IMG/VR virus record: IMGVR_UViG_3300048687_000056
Location: 1 to 30,222 of that record
Length of the DNA: 30,222 nucleotides
Reading direction: 5' to 3' (one strand)
DNA from: a virus
Shown: one piece after another, positions 8,847 through 16,029 of the stretch
Numbering within the stretch: position 1 is the first letter of the stretch
Layout: each line of letters opens with the position of its first letter
The notes under the pieces: model-generated
The model's database searches: none
What the model was told of the DNA's origin: nothing
The model's input: the letters and a program-made list of their open reading frames with translations, nothing else
Translations under genes and position numbers: made by a program

Positions 8847-9445
8847 TTGTCCTTCCTCTTTGTATTCCACTTCTTAAATGCCGCTAGAAACTCCTCCGGC
8901 CTCTTAACTGCATCTCGCTTCAGATCCTCTATGTGTTTATCAAAAGACTTAGCACTGGCCTCCAAGAACTCTATAGCTCTCACACGCTCTTTGTCTGTTA
9001 AGTCCATAAGCACAGAATCGAAATCTTGGCACTTCTCAGGCTCATAGCACGCATTTTGGTCATGGTCTGGATCCTCACCTGTCTCTAAACAAAAAGCTTT
9101 CAGGCAGGCCATTTTAAACGCATACGATACAGCTTTGCCCGGTCCCTTGTCTCCGCTGTCGATGCCATAGCCTAGTGATCTCATGGTAAAGTGGTCTTCC
9201 GGCTTGTCTGCGTTAATGAAGTACACGAGCATTTTGACTGTCGTTCTGTTTCCGTCTTGCGTGGTCTCCTCGATGCTCGGAATAATCACAATGCCATGCT
9301 TTACAAGGAGTGGGTGTATCGCTGCGGTCACTTGGTCATGGCTTACATAGGAGTACTGCCCGTTGACCTTCTTTGCGCCCTTTTGGATGTACTTTAGTTC
9401 TGCCATTACCTTTAGTATGCGTTGATAGATATTAGTCTCTGTCAT
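8843..9445 (-). CDS. erf: ERF-family single-strand annealing protein
   Basis: 200 residues. The N-terminal half has the ERF pattern: YIQKGAKKVNGQYSYVSHD (about 18-36), a beta hairpin with TTVKMLVYFINADKPEDH, then YGIDSGDKGPGKAVSYAFK (about 93-111) and LKAFCLETGEDPD. This SGDKGxGKAxSYAxK block is diagnostic for the P22 Erf superfamily, which forms rings on single-stranded DNA and anneals strands. The C-terminal third is charged and helical. The upstream gene is an exonuclease overlapping by 14 bases, so the pair forms a two-component recombination system like Red or RecET. Host RecA independence is family knowledge, not seen. Confidence 0.85.
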   Translation of the reverse strand: MTETNIYQRILKVMAELKYIQKGAKKVNGQYSYVSHDQVTAAIHPLLVKHGIVIIPSIEETTQDGNRTTVKMLVYFINADKPEDHFTMRSLGYGIDSGDKGPGKAVSYAFKMACLKAFCLETGEDPDHDQNACYEPEKCQDFDSVLMDLTDKERVRAIEFLEASAKSFDKHIEDLKRDAVKRPEEFLAAFKKWNTKRKDK

Positions 9446-9992
9446 TATTCTTTTTCCCCTTATGAAAATAGTGCCAACAGTCTAGAGCAGCCAAGAACAC
9501 GTGCAATTCTGTGGTCATGTCGTCTAGCGAGTGTATTTTTGGATAGTCGCCTGTCTTGTCCAGATAAACCAGCATAGCCCCATCGACCTGCACGAGATGT
9601 TTGCGTAACAAGAAATCATAGGCTGCCATCTGTAACGGATATGTCTTTTGAGGTGATGCGCTTGTCTTGAGGTCAACTAGATAGAGCTTATCATCATGCC
9701 CGGCTATCACAAAGTCGAGCTGCCCAGTGTACTTCAGATCCTCATGGCAAAAACGCTTCTCGATAATTACAAACTTTTTTACCTGATCTTCTGCCCACTG
9801 ATCGAAGGAACGCACGTAACCCAAAAGCTCTTCTGATATCATGCTTTCGGGTATCCATTCTCCCTTGGCTTTCGCAGCACACAAGGCATGTACGGATGTC
9901 CCTCTTGCAGCAGCTCTTTCTAAAATATTCTCAGGAACATTGGAGTATCCCGTAAAAGGCTTAAGGATTTCTGTTACTCTAGGATAAGACAA
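9432..9992 (-). CDS. PD-(D/E)XK exonuclease (RecB/Cas4-like fold)
   Basis: 186 residues. The helix ILERAAARGTSVHALCAA (about 23-40) holds the conserved RGTxVH motif. YTGQLDFVIAGHD (about 88-100) supplies the metal-binding Asp, LYLVDLKTS (about 103-111) the D-x-K active site, and PLQMAAYDFLL (about 118-128) the Q-x3-Y helix. These are the motifs of PDDEXK nucleases used by phages to resect double-stranded ends. Directly downstream and overlapping is the ERF annealing protein, the usual partner. The start has only a weak leader; the AT-rich stretch upstream holds a likely operator. Confidence 0.85.
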   Translation of the reverse strand: MSYPRVTEILKPFTGYSNVPENILERAAARGTSVHALCAAKAKGEWIPESMISEELLGYVRSFDQWAEDQVKKFVIIEKRFCHEDLKYTGQLDFVIAGHDDKLYLVDLKTSASPQKTYPLQMAAYDFLLRKHLVQVDGAMLVYLDKTGDYPKIHSLDDMTTELHVFLAALDCWHYFHKGKKNNDRD

Positions 9993-10010
9993 TTTTTGAA
10001 ACCAAATGTA

Positions 10011-10028
10011 AAGTTAAATTTTAAACTT
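10011..10028. promoter_or_regulatory. Near-palindromic AT-rich operator candidate
   Basis: AAGTTAAATTTTAAACTT lies in the 131-base divergent gap between the exonuclease gene (leftward) and the RHH regulator gene (rightward). Its outer arms AAGTT and AACTT match and the core is AT-only. On the leftward strand a TTGCAC box about 17 bases from a TAAGTT would place the palindrome over a -10 region. The neighbouring RHH protein is an obvious candidate binder. No footprint evidence; composition alone could produce the symmetry. Confidence 0.35.
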
Positions 10029-10123
10029 AACATTTCATATCATAAAGTGCAAATTTTATTGTTATTATTCGACCTAAAGATTATTTTGTATAGTTTCTAC
10101 GTATTTATTAAGAGGCACTAAGC

Positions 10124-10357
10124 ATGGCAAGACCCCCCGTTTTGAAAGATAGCATGGTTGTATCTGTGAGATTAGAGAGAGAGATATATGACCAGCTAAA
10201 AGATATCGCAGCATTGGAAACTATAAATACTGATCGTAGTGTCACCCCTCAAGAGCTCATACGCAATGCCTTAAAGTTTGTGTATAGTGATAATGAAAAG
10301 CTCCGAGAGTGCTTCCGCAGAAGTCGAGCTCATATCGCAAAAAAGATGTTTAAATAA
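10124..10357 (+). CDS. Ribbon-helix-helix DNA-binding regulator
   Basis: 77 residues. After a short basic arm, VVSVRLEREIYDQLKDIAAL (about 12-31) fits the ribbon strand and first helix, and SVTPQELIRNALKFVYS (about 39-55) the second helix of the MetJ/Arc/CopG fold. The tail is basic (RRSRAHIAKKMFK). Divergent from the recombination operon across a palindrome, it probably represses one or both. Weak ribosome binding site (AAGAGGCACTAAGC). Antitoxin function is unlikely as no toxin adjoins it. Confidence 0.7.
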   Translation: MARPPVLKDSMVVSVRLEREIYDQLKDIAALETINTDRSVTPQELIRNALKFVYSDNEKLRECFRRSRAHIAKKMFK

Positions 10358-10401
10358 AAAACTTGAACTTTTACTGATAAAGGATTAGTTTAAAAAAGGG
10401 T

Positions 10402-10436
10402 AAAAAAAAGAGGAAACTTCGCTAAAAGTTCCCTCT
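10402..10436 (-). terminator. Rho-independent terminator for leftward transcription
   Basis: AGAGGAAACTT (10409-10419) pairs with AAGTTCCCTCT (10426-10436) with one G-U, loop of six bases. Read leftward the hairpin is followed by eight Ts (A-run 10402-10409). All genes immediately to the right are rightward, so it would stop antisense or read-through RNA from the leftward block beginning near 18.1 kb before it reaches the RHH gene. Confidence 0.6.
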
Positions 10437-10546
10437 ACTTATGACTTACTTGAGGAAACTATTAATTTCCCGATATGCCTTTAGAATGTGTGTTTGGTAA
10501 TATCATACTACAAGAAGTTCATAATTTATCCAATATTTTTATTATT

Positions 10547-10879
10547 ATGGGTAAAGAAAAGAGTACTTCGATTTATTTTGACCGTGTATCTAACCGTTTT
10601 GTCGGCCTCAATGACTCAATCTATCGCAGTCTAAAAGCCGCTCATACAAACATAGATATAGATGAAGAGCTAGGTAAAATGGTTCTTTGGCTTAACTCTC
10701 CTAAAGGGCAGAAGCGCAAGGGAACCTACAATTTTATCCTCAATTGGCTCTCAAATTCACGGCCACGCAAGTTACAAGAAACTCCCAACCTTACTCTCCT
10801 TTCAACGCTACAAGAATATCGCAAAGGTTTATGGAAAGGCAGGGAACACATACTAGCACTAAACAAGCAGAGGAGCTAG
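10547..10879 (+). CDS. Phage replication accessory protein with FILNWL domain
   Basis: About 110 residues from the second in-frame ATG. An upstream ATG at 10475 would add 24 hydrophobic residues; neither start has a clear Shine-Dalgarno, so the start is uncertain. The body DRVSNRFVGLNDSIYRSLKA, then IDIDEELGKMVLWLNSPKGQ and GTYNFILNWLSN, matches a small domain in which an F-x-G strand, a W-L-x-S-P segment and an NWL helix recur. It is commonly found at the C-terminus of phage replication O-like proteins. It overlaps the helicase start by 49 bases, pointing to a helicase loader or partner role. Confidence 0.55.
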   Translation: MGKEKSTSIYFDRVSNRFVGLNDSIYRSLKAAHTNIDIDEELGKMVLWLNSPKGQKRKGTYNFILNWLSNSRPRKLQETPNLTLLSTLQEYRKGLWKGREHILALNKQRS

Positions 10880-11733
10880 AGGCGTTTTTACAGTTCGGCA
10901 AGGCAACAAGTCATGCGCCCAATTGTATCACACCCCTCGCAAATCTCCCAATCGACTACAGACAGGAAATTGATCGAGGCTTTTCTACTGGCTGGGAGTG
11001 CTTAGATATGTACCTGCAGGGTTTACGCAAGGGAGAGATGACGGTCGTAACAGCAGACACTGGAGCAGGCAAGACCAGTTTCTGTACGCACTTATTAGTC
11101 AACTGTGCGATGCAAAACGTTCCTGTATGGATAAATAGCTGGGAAATGAAACCAGAAATAACCATGCGAAAGATAGCCTCTATTCTACTCCGAAAGCCCA
11201 TGAAGTTACAACGGTTCAGCCTGGCAGAGAGCGAGGAATTTGACAAGTTCGCCCGGCATTACAAGATCTACATCAACCCCCACACTATCGGCACTGACAT
11301 CAACTCACTTAGCCAGCAACTCATCATAGCCAAACGAATAGGCATAGAGATCGTTATGCTTGACCACCTTGACTATCTCGTTAGCTCGAAAAAAGAGAAG
11401 ATGCACGAAGCGATAGACGAAACAATTAAAAAACTGCACGAACTGGCTTTTGCTCTCGACATGCACTTTGTACTGATCTGCCACCCTAGACAAACTTTTG
11501 ACGGCAAAGAAGAGATCGGGATGCACTCGCTTAAAGGTTCGTCATCAATCAAACAGTACGCTGACAACATTATAACCCTCCATCGCTGCTCAAGAACCGA
11601 TGCACAAGCTGATCCGAGCAAGGTAAAGATCAAGGTCTGCAAGAACCGGCTCTTTGGTATCGAGGGCGTGACCTATCTGTACTATCAAGCTTCATGGGAC
11701 GGCTACTTAGAGCTAAAGGAATTTATGGAATGA
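10831..11733 (+). CDS. DnaB/Twinkle-like replicative helicase (RecA-fold)
   Basis: About 300 residues from the ATG at 10831, which follows GCAAAGG; an earlier ATG at 10744 would overlap the previous gene by 136 bases. Walker A TADTGAGKT lies at about residues 74-82, Walker B IVMLDHLDYL at about 174-183, then ICHPRQ (sensor/H3) and the H4 loop region SLKGSSSIKQYADNIITLHR near 233-252. These are the motifs of the DnaB/T7 gp4 helicase family that unwinds DNA at the fork. The N-terminal DnaB domain and primase domain are absent, so this is a minimal motor. Overlap with the preceding small gene suggests coupling. Confidence 0.85.
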   Translation: MERQGTHTSTKQAEELEAFLQFGKATSHAPNCITPLANLPIDYRQEIDRGFSTGWECLDMYLQGLRKGEMTVVTADTGAGKTSFCTHLLVNCAMQNVPVWINSWEMKPEITMRKIASILLRKPMKLQRFSLAESEEFDKFARHYKIYINPHTIGTDINSLSQQLIIAKRIGIEIVMLDHLDYLVSSKKEKMHEAIDETIKKLHELAFALDMHFVLICHPRQTFDGKEEIGMHSLKGSSSIKQYADNIITLHRCSRTDAQADPSKVKIKVCKNRLFGIEGVTYLYYQASWDGYLELKEFME

Positions 11734-11981
11734 GAGATCAAACCTGCAGCAGATGTAACACCTACAAGACAGGCAAGTGCTACATAGACAAAAGACCTGT
11801 ATGCCGGGCGTGTTTTACTGAAGAAGAGGTTACTGAGTATGTGCTGTCTGGAAGCATAAGCAGGGAGATGCTAGGGCTTACTATTAAACATAAACAAGCA
11901 ATCATCAAGGAGCTAGTTAGAGATGACAAGAGAAAGAAACAAGCCGAAAATAGTGAACAGAAACCTGATAGCAGTGGATGA
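11730..11981 (+). CDS. Small zinc-finger protein after helicase
   Basis: 83 residues from the ATG that overlaps the helicase stop (ATGA). CSRC (residues 6-9) and CRAC (about 25-28) form a four-cysteine zinc site. The middle EEVTEYVLSGSISREMLGL is helical and the tail is Lys/Glu-rich. A zinc ribbon followed by a helix could bind single-stranded DNA or the helicase. Not assigned to a named family. Confidence 0.6.
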   Translation: MRDQTCSRCNTYKTGKCYIDKRPVCRACFTEEEVTEYVLSGSISREMLGLTIKHKQAIIKELVRDDKRKKQAENSEQKPDSSG

Positions 11982-12228
11982 TGAAGATGATGATTGGGAG
12001 CTGACCGGGCAAGACGAGATGAATGAACTATACGAAGAATTCAAGCAGAAAAGAAGTGTTTTAGACGTAAGAGACGGGTTGAACAATGTGGTTGATCTAG
12101 TGAACTTGTGTAGTGACTGCCTAGAGAACTCACAGCTTATTGAAGTAAAAACCTTAGTATCTAGTGTCTTGCATTTTCAGGTTATCGAAGAGATTAAACG
12201 TTTAGAAGGGAGTTTAAAGGAAGTATGA
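11923..12228 (+). CDS. Hypothetical acidic helical protein
   Basis: 101 residues. Basic first 12 residues, then a very acidic patch (DDEDDDWELTGQDE, about 19-32) and two predicted helices up to the C-terminus. Overlaps its neighbours by 59 and 4 bases, as expected in a compact replication operon. I do not recognise the family. The acidic patch could mimic DNA or bind a basic partner. Confidence 0.55.
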   Translation: MTRERNKPKIVNRNLIAVDDEDDDWELTGQDEMNELYEEFKQKRSVLDVRDGLNNVVDLVNLCSDCLENSQLIEVKTLVSSVLHFQVIEEIKRLEGSLKEV

Positions 12229-12590
12229 ATGTAGAAGTTGGGCAATACCGAGAAGTTAACAAGGGCGCACTGAGAGCATTTTTTTCGTTAGTCATACACC
12301 CGGGAGGCCAGAAGATTATTGACTGCCGCCATTTCGTTCAGGGTGACAAAGAGTGGTTCAGTTTTCCGCAGAAAGAGATCAAGAGAGACGGTCAAAAGTC
12401 TGAGTACATCCCTATCGTGAGCTTTCTGGACAAAGAGTATTTCGAAGGACTCAAAGCAAGTATCATGAACGCAATAAGAACAAGGACACCGGAGAGCAAC
12501 TATGTCAAAAAAGTTTACCCAACTGAAGCAAGACAAGAGAGTCAGGTTCAAGCTAAAGCACCCTCAGACTGGGGAGATCTCGCTTTTTGA
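12225..12590 (+). CDS. SpoVG-like single-domain protein
   Basis: 121 residues. LRAFFSLVIHPGGQKIIDCR (about 16-35), then GDKEWFSFPQKEIKRDGQ and EYIPIVSFLDKEYFEGLKAS, follow the pattern of SpoVG-like nucleic-acid-binding proteins: strand, I-x-D/C-R strand, F-x-x-P-x-K/R segment, basic hairpin, and a final helix. The C-terminus is a polar tail ending DWGDLAF, which could be a protein-docking peptide like the acidic tip of SSB proteins. Start codon overlaps the previous stop (GTATGA). Role in phage DNA metabolism is inferred. Confidence 0.45.
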   Translation: MNVEVGQYREVNKGALRAFFSLVIHPGGQKIIDCRHFVQGDKEWFSFPQKEIKRDGQKSEYIPIVSFLDKEYFEGLKASIMNAIRTRTPESNYVKKVYPTEARQESQVQAKAPSDWGDLAF

Positions 12591-12741
12591 TAGCTGGACC
12601 GAGCTGTGTGAAACTGTCATGGATATCGCAGAGATAGCGGCCAAACAGCAATTGCATGGACAGCTCTTCGACACGATTTGCAGGATCTCTGACGACATAT
12701 TAGCAACCGTTGAAGAGGTAGATTGGGACTCAAGCAAATAA
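12502..12741 (+). CDS. Hypothetical 79-aa protein overlapping SpoVG-like gene
   Basis: GGAGAG seven bases before the ATG supports this start although it overlaps the previous gene by 89 bases in another frame. The N-terminal third is basic and the remainder is helical (SWTELCETVMDIAEIAAKQQ). It fills the otherwise empty space to the next gene, overlapping it by 19 bases. Family not recognised. Confidence 0.55.
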   Translation: MSKKFTQLKQDKRVRFKLKHPQTGEISLFDSWTELCETVMDIAEIAAKQQLHGQLFDTICRISDDILATVEEVDWDSSK

Positions 12742-13334
12742 TCAGGCAGCAAAAGATCTTAGAGTCTGGTGCAGTAGAGGCCATGCTGGAGCTACCCGGG
12801 GAGCCTATGATCTATAGCATTAAGTATAGCATAGGCAACAGGTCTCACCATGCTCAATTCTTTCGTAATAACAAATGGAAGTCCCTGCTTAAGTGCTTTT
12901 TCCGTGCGTTTATGAAGACCGAAGTGCCTGTCGTGCTGAATGTGACCTTTTACTTAACTCCCCCTGAGAAAGAGAAGGTCAGTGCAAGAGAGTTGAAGCT
13001 AGAGAAGCGCCCGGCAGTAAGGAGCTTTGAGCTGTGCGAGTACCTGCTTTCATTCCTAGAGCTATTGATGCACGTGCTAATTAACTCCTATAGGCAAGTA
13101 GTCAAGATTGAGACAGCCAAATTCTATAGTGCGAACCCGAGAACCGTTTTTAAGTTTATGAGGTATGAAGAACATGTTTACCTGCAAAATAAAGATCCCA
13201 ATAACTCCAAAAGCCAAGCAGGTGATAAAGCAAGGCAGGTTCGGCAATCGGTACAACCCAAGCAGCAGAAGCATGGGAGAGCTAAAAAAGTGTGTAACAA
13301 AGCTCTTGAAGGGTGCGAAGCTGCCACTAACTAA
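12723..13334 (+). CDS. RusA-fold paralogue without catalytic aspartates
   Basis: 203 residues if translation begins at the TTG preceded by GAAGAGGTAGA; an ATG at 12783 is an alternative. Residues about 68-147 follow the RusA layout: a strand (VPVVLNVTFYLTPP), a Lys-Arg-Pro (95-97), a helix, and IETAKFYSANPRTVFKFM, which parallels the Lys-containing strand pair of RusA. At the places where RusA has DxDN and DD this protein has AVRSFEL and INSY, so it lacks the metal ligands. The last ~55 residues overlap the true RusA gene in another frame and are basic. It may be a structural or regulatory partner, or an inactive duplicate. Confidence 0.5.
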   Translation: MGLKQIIRQQKILESGAVEAMLELPGEPMIYSIKYSIGNRSHHAQFFRNNKWKSLLKCFFRAFMKTEVPVVLNVTFYLTPPEKEKVSARELKLEKRPAVRSFELCEYLLSFLELLMHVLINSYRQVVKIETAKFYSANPRTVFKFMRYEEHVYLQNKDPNNSKSQAGDKARQVRQSVQPKQQKHGRAKKVCNKALEGCEAATN

Positions 13335-13674
13335 AAACGCTCTTCTTGTGATTGTCCATTGTAAGATACCTGTTCCTCTATCATTCAGGCAACACAAACG
13401 GGACAAGATGCACAACTTTCCTCACGTGAAGAGACCTGACGGAGACAATTTAGAAAAGTTTATTAATGACGCTCTCAAGGGTGTTCTCTGGCATGACGAC
13501 TCTTCAATCACTTGGATGCTGAGAAGCAAGACCCTGACCAAAGAAAAGAAAGGGGAGATCATTATCTTTATTAGAGAGCTTGAAAACAACTCAGCTCCTA
13601 ACTATGACCAAATACTAAACGATATAACAAACAATATTAACTTAAACTATGAGGTACATGATGAAGCTTCTTGA
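13165..13674 (+). CDS. rusA: RusA-like Holliday junction resolvase
   Basis: 169 residues (or 166 from the fourth-codon ATG, which has GAGGT better spaced). RPDGDNLEKFINDALKGVLW at about 90-109 carries D92, D94, N95 and K98, followed by HDDSS with D111 and D112. These are the acidic and lysine residues that RusA dimers use to cut four-way junctions. The final strand EIIIFIREL is also typical. It would trim branched replication or recombination intermediates before packaging. It overlaps the RusA-like paralogue by 170 bases and the next gene by about 14-26. Confidence 0.85.
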   Translation: MKNMFTCKIKIPITPKAKQVIKQGRFGNRYNPSSRSMGELKKCVTKLLKGAKLPLTKNALLVIVHCKIPVPLSFRQHKRDKMHNFPHVKRPDGDNLEKFINDALKGVLWHDDSSITWMLRSKTLTKEKKGEIIIFIRELENNSAPNYDQILNDITNNINLNYEVHDEAS

Positions 13675-13876
13675 TATATCCCGGCAGCAATTTGTTTATT
13701 CTTTATTACACTCTATTGTTATAATTAAAGAGCGTATTGATGAAGAGTTAGAAAACGATGAAGAACTAAGTGAAGAGCTTAATAATGATATGGTCGTATT
13801 GAGGTACGCACTATTCAATTTAATGACCCGGGCAGCCTTTGAACAAGAGAAGAAGAAAAAAAGTGTCTGTTATTAA
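13661..13876 (+). CDS. Hypothetical helical protein
   Basis: About 71 residues from the ATG that follows GAGGTACATG at a proper distance; ATGs at 13649 and 13658 are in frame. Entirely helical: MKLLDISRQQFVYSLLHSIV, an acidic Glu/Asn-rich middle and a Lys-rich tail. Overlaps both neighbours slightly, consistent with the replication operon. No family recognised. Confidence 0.5.
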   Translation: MKLLDISRQQFVYSLLHSIVIIKERIDEELENDEELSEELNNDMVVLRYALFNLMTRAAFEQEKKKKSVCY

Positions 13877-14039
13877 CTTCTCTGAGTCTGTTTATGTTAT
13901 CCTAGGTATCGACATACACGAGAATGATAGGGTCCTCTGTGTGTGTCGTACCTATGAAGAGGCTAGAAGATACTGTATTGAGTTGGTGCCAGAAACTGAA
14001 TACTACGATCTTTGGGTCGAGAAACACGCTATTCTTTAG
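13839..14039 (+). CDS. Small hypothetical protein, YVI..D.....EEA..Y type
   Basis: 66 residues. After a basic start, INFSESVYVILGIDIHENDR, then RTYEEARRYCIELV and YYDLWVEKHAIL make a strand-helix-strand unit common among small phage proteins. GTG at 13863 is an alternative start. It closes the rightward block and overlaps the convergent recombinase by 11 bases. Confidence 0.5.
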   Translation: MNKRRRKKVSVINFSESVYVILGIDIHENDRVLCVCRTYEEARRYCIELVPETEYYDLWVEKHAIL

Positions 14040-14943
14040 CTGCTTGTTTCTGTCTAGGGTGAAACTGCTTAAACATCTCTTGCATCTTGTTACTGGAAAG
14101 GTGCGTGTATCTCTGTGTTGAAGCAATCGAGCTGTGACCTAAAACCTCTTGTATCAGTCTCAAGTCCGCTCCGCTGTCAAGCAAATGGGTAGCGCAAGCG
14201 TGCCGGAGTGTGTGGGTAGTAACGCCATGCACTCCAACTTTTGCGGCATACTCACCTACTAGAGAACAAAGTAACTGCCTTTTGATCTGTTTCCCCATTA
14301 ACGTAACAAACAGCCACTTAGATTCATCCTCTTGTCTGTAAGTCGCTACGTAGTTAGTTATCTCATCTTGTGCTTCCTCTGTGATTGGCACGGTTCTTGT
14401 TTTGCTTCTTTTTCCGCATCTAATAATAATACAATTGCCTCGCCAGTCTTCAAGCTCCAAGTCACACAGTTCGCTAGCCCTCAAGCCTGACGAGTATAAC
14501 AAATGCAACATCGCCCGGTCTCTTACTCCGCTTTCAGTCTCATCACTTGGGGCGCTTAGTATCCTGTCTATTTCATCCTGTGACGGTACATAGGGCGCCT
14601 TGATTGAGCTCTTAGGTGGTGTTATGTCTTCAGTCAAGTCAGAGGTTACAAGCTTGTTTTTCCGCAGAAACTTGCAATAGCTCTTAATCGACATGAAATA
14701 ACGGTGTATGCTTGAATCGCTCTTCCCTCTCCGCTTGCACACCCCTAGATAGTCAATGATGTGTAGAGGTTTTAAAGTCGTTACACTCCGTAGCTTCTTT
14801 TCACTCACATAGACCAAGAAGTTTGTTAGGTCAAGCCCGTATGCCTCAATGGTCGGGGTGCTTTTGCTTAAAGACAACTCATTCAGAAAGCTCGATAGGG
14901 TCTGTTGTGCCCAGTTCGAAAGTGGTCGGGTTTGATTTATCAC
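14029..14943 (-). CDS. xerC-like: Tyrosine recombinase, XerC/XerD-like
   Basis: 304 residues, the normal length for XerC/D. The core-binding domain occupies about 5-105, and the catalytic domain about 118-304. It shows R155 (SGLRASELCDL), a Lys in CGKRSKTRTVP (178 or 181), H244 and R247 (HTLRHACATH), H270 (VLGHSS) and nucleophile Y279 (RYTHLS). All active residues are present, so it should cut and rejoin DNA through a 3' phosphotyrosine. In a phage-plasmid it could resolve multimers, or integrate into the host dif site as IMEX-type phages do. It is the last gene of the leftward block and overlaps the small protein gene before it by 65 bases. Confidence 0.9.
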   Translation of the reverse strand: MINQTRPLSNWAQQTLSSFLNELSLSKSTPTIEAYGLDLTNFLVYVSEKKLRSVTTLKPLHIIDYLGVCKRRGKSDSSIHRYFMSIKSYCKFLRKNKLVTSDLTEDITPPKSSIKAPYVPSQDEIDRILSAPSDETESGVRDRAMLHLLYSSGLRASELCDLELEDWRGNCIIIRCGKRSKTRTVPITEEAQDEITNYVATYRQEDESKWLFVTLMGKQIKRQLLCSLVGEYAAKVGVHGVTTHTLRHACATHLLDSGADLRLIQEVLGHSSIASTQRYTHLSSNKMQEMFKQFHPRQKQAAKE

Positions 14944-15103
14944 TTAGTAGTTTCCTTCTGTGGTGATGCTGCTTTTTTAGAAACTTTAGATACTGGATTA
15001 TACCCTCTTTTTTTGTAATCCCTAAGGTAATGCACAATTTGGCGTACATATCGTAGAGCTCCAGAGGCACGGCAGCGAAAAGGTCTCTTGTTGGCGCTGG
15101 CAT
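14879..15103 (-). CDS. Small helical, possibly DNA-binding protein upstream of recombinase
   Basis: 74 residues. AAVPLELYDMYAKLCITLGI, then TKKEGIIQYLKFLKKQ, has the strand-helix-helix rhythm of short RHH or regulator proteins, with a His/Lys/Arg-rich segment (HHHRRK) after it. AAGGAGAAAAAACA gives the ribosome binding site and the leader carries the ACAAACAAGG motif shared in this block. The 3' end overlaps the recombinase by 65 bases, suggesting coupling; it may act as a directionality or control factor for the recombinase. That role is a guess from position. Confidence 0.6.
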   Translation of the reverse strand: MPAPTRDLFAAVPLELYDMYAKLCITLGITKKEGIIQYLKFLKKQHHHRRKLLSDKSNPTTFELGTTDPIELSE

Positions 15104-15224
15104 TGTTTTTTCTCCTTGTTTGTAAAGTAACTTTTAATTCTATATATTCTTTCATTTTCTTGCATCCTGTTTGGCTAGCTCTCTATATAGACAACTAGCC
15201 CGTGTTTGTTTGATTATTGTTAGG

Positions 15225-15662
15225 TTATAGATATTCTGCGCCTTTCCCTTCTAAAGCCAATTCTATAAACTCAAGTATCTCCTCTAATTCTTTTTTATTA
15301 GTTCTGTGAAAGTCGTATTCTGAGGATTCTAATGATCCCCTAAAACCTAAAGCAGAGACTTTCCCTTCAATTCTTTTAATATTAAACTTATATTTTTCTA
15401 TGAACTTTAATATAAATTTCTTAGTTAGTTCTATATATTCTTTATTTTTTTCAGTTAGTTTAGTGTCTATGAAGTCAATTAATTTCTCCATGTCGCAAAT
15501 TAAAATACTCCACTTATGCAATTCTGTCATAGGGCATTTATCTATTAAAATGTGCTCAAAGTAACCCTTGTTGGCCTGTTCTCCTAGCGTCATTTTTAAA
15601 AGATTCATATTTGTCTTGTGGTAATCTATTTCTTTATTTATATATTGCTTTATTGATTCCAT
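15225..15662 (-). CDS. Hypothetical helical protein
   Basis: 145 residues from the ATG after AGAAGGAGAAACAAC; a longer frame starting at 15713 would run into the upstream gene. Highly AT-rich with many Lys, Ile and Glu; several amphipathic helices (MESIKQYINKEIDYHKTNM, then ELTKKFILKFIEKYKF). No motif recognised. The base composition is more AT-rich than the neighbouring replication genes, which may indicate separate acquisition. Confidence 0.55.
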   Translation of the reverse strand: MESIKQYINKEIDYHKTNMNLLKMTLGEQANKGYFEHILIDKCPMTELHKWSILICDMEKLIDFIDTKLTEKNKEYIELTKKFILKFIEKYKFNIKRIEGKVSALGFRGSLESSEYDFHRTNKKELEEILEFIELALEGKGAEYL

Positions 15663-15675
15663 GTTGTTTCTCCTT

Positions 15676-16002
15676 CTAGTAATCCATGTTAAAAATATGT
15701 AGTTCCCCGTCAAGCTCGATGCACCAGATTAACTCCCCTAGTGCCTGCTTAGCGTGCTGTTCACAAAATAGGTCAACAAAGTAAGCCTTGAGCCCTCTAT
15801 TAAAAAACCCTGGGTATCGCTTCTTTAGGTCTTGTTTTGCCCAATCATAGAGAGAATTAAACTGTCCGGCGTATGAGTCTAAAAATCTCCCGGCTGCATC
15901 CTCAATAGTGATATAGGTCAACCAGTCTTCAGATCTTACCCACTCATTGAAAAGTTTTAGGGGTATGTCAGAGTAAAACTGAGCTTGTTCTTGTGCTTGC
16001 AT
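15676..16002 (-). CDS. ArdA-like antirestriction protein (single domain)
   Basis: 108 residues. The C-terminal 70 residues read as the third domain of ArdA: a helix, DSYAGQFNSLYDWAKQDL (about 42-59, matching the Y-x-G-x-x-S-x-x-D-x-A motif), a YF-D helix (KAYFVDLFCEQHAKQ), and ending DGELHIFNMDY, like the G-x-V-H-V-F end of ArdA. Net charge is clearly negative (17 acidic against 10 basic), as expected for a DNA mimic that blocks type I restriction enzymes. The usual length is ~165, so the first domains are missing. It sits among other accessory small genes. If not ArdA, then an unknown acidic protein. Confidence 0.5.
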   Translation of the reverse strand: MQAQEQAQFYSDIPLKLFNEWVRSEDWLTYITIEDAAGRFLDSYAGQFNSLYDWAKQDLKKRYPGFFNRGLKAYFVDLFCEQHAKQALGELIWCIELDGELHIFNMDY

Positions 16003-16029
16003 GTTATTCCTTGTTTGTTTGATTAGTTT

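Noticed and set aside
10124-10357. Antitoxin of a toxin-antitoxin pair.
   Set aside because: The RHH protein has no small toxin gene beside it; the divergent recombination operon offers a simpler regulatory role.
10744-10830. Upstream ATG for the helicase.
   Set aside because: It would overlap the preceding gene by 136 bases and adds no conserved segment; the ATG at 10831 is preferred.
14940-15155. 71-codon leftward frame beginning MKEYIELK.
   Set aside because: It overlaps the better supported gene at 14879-15103, which has AAGGAG before its ATG; the product is an Arg/Lys-rich shadow.
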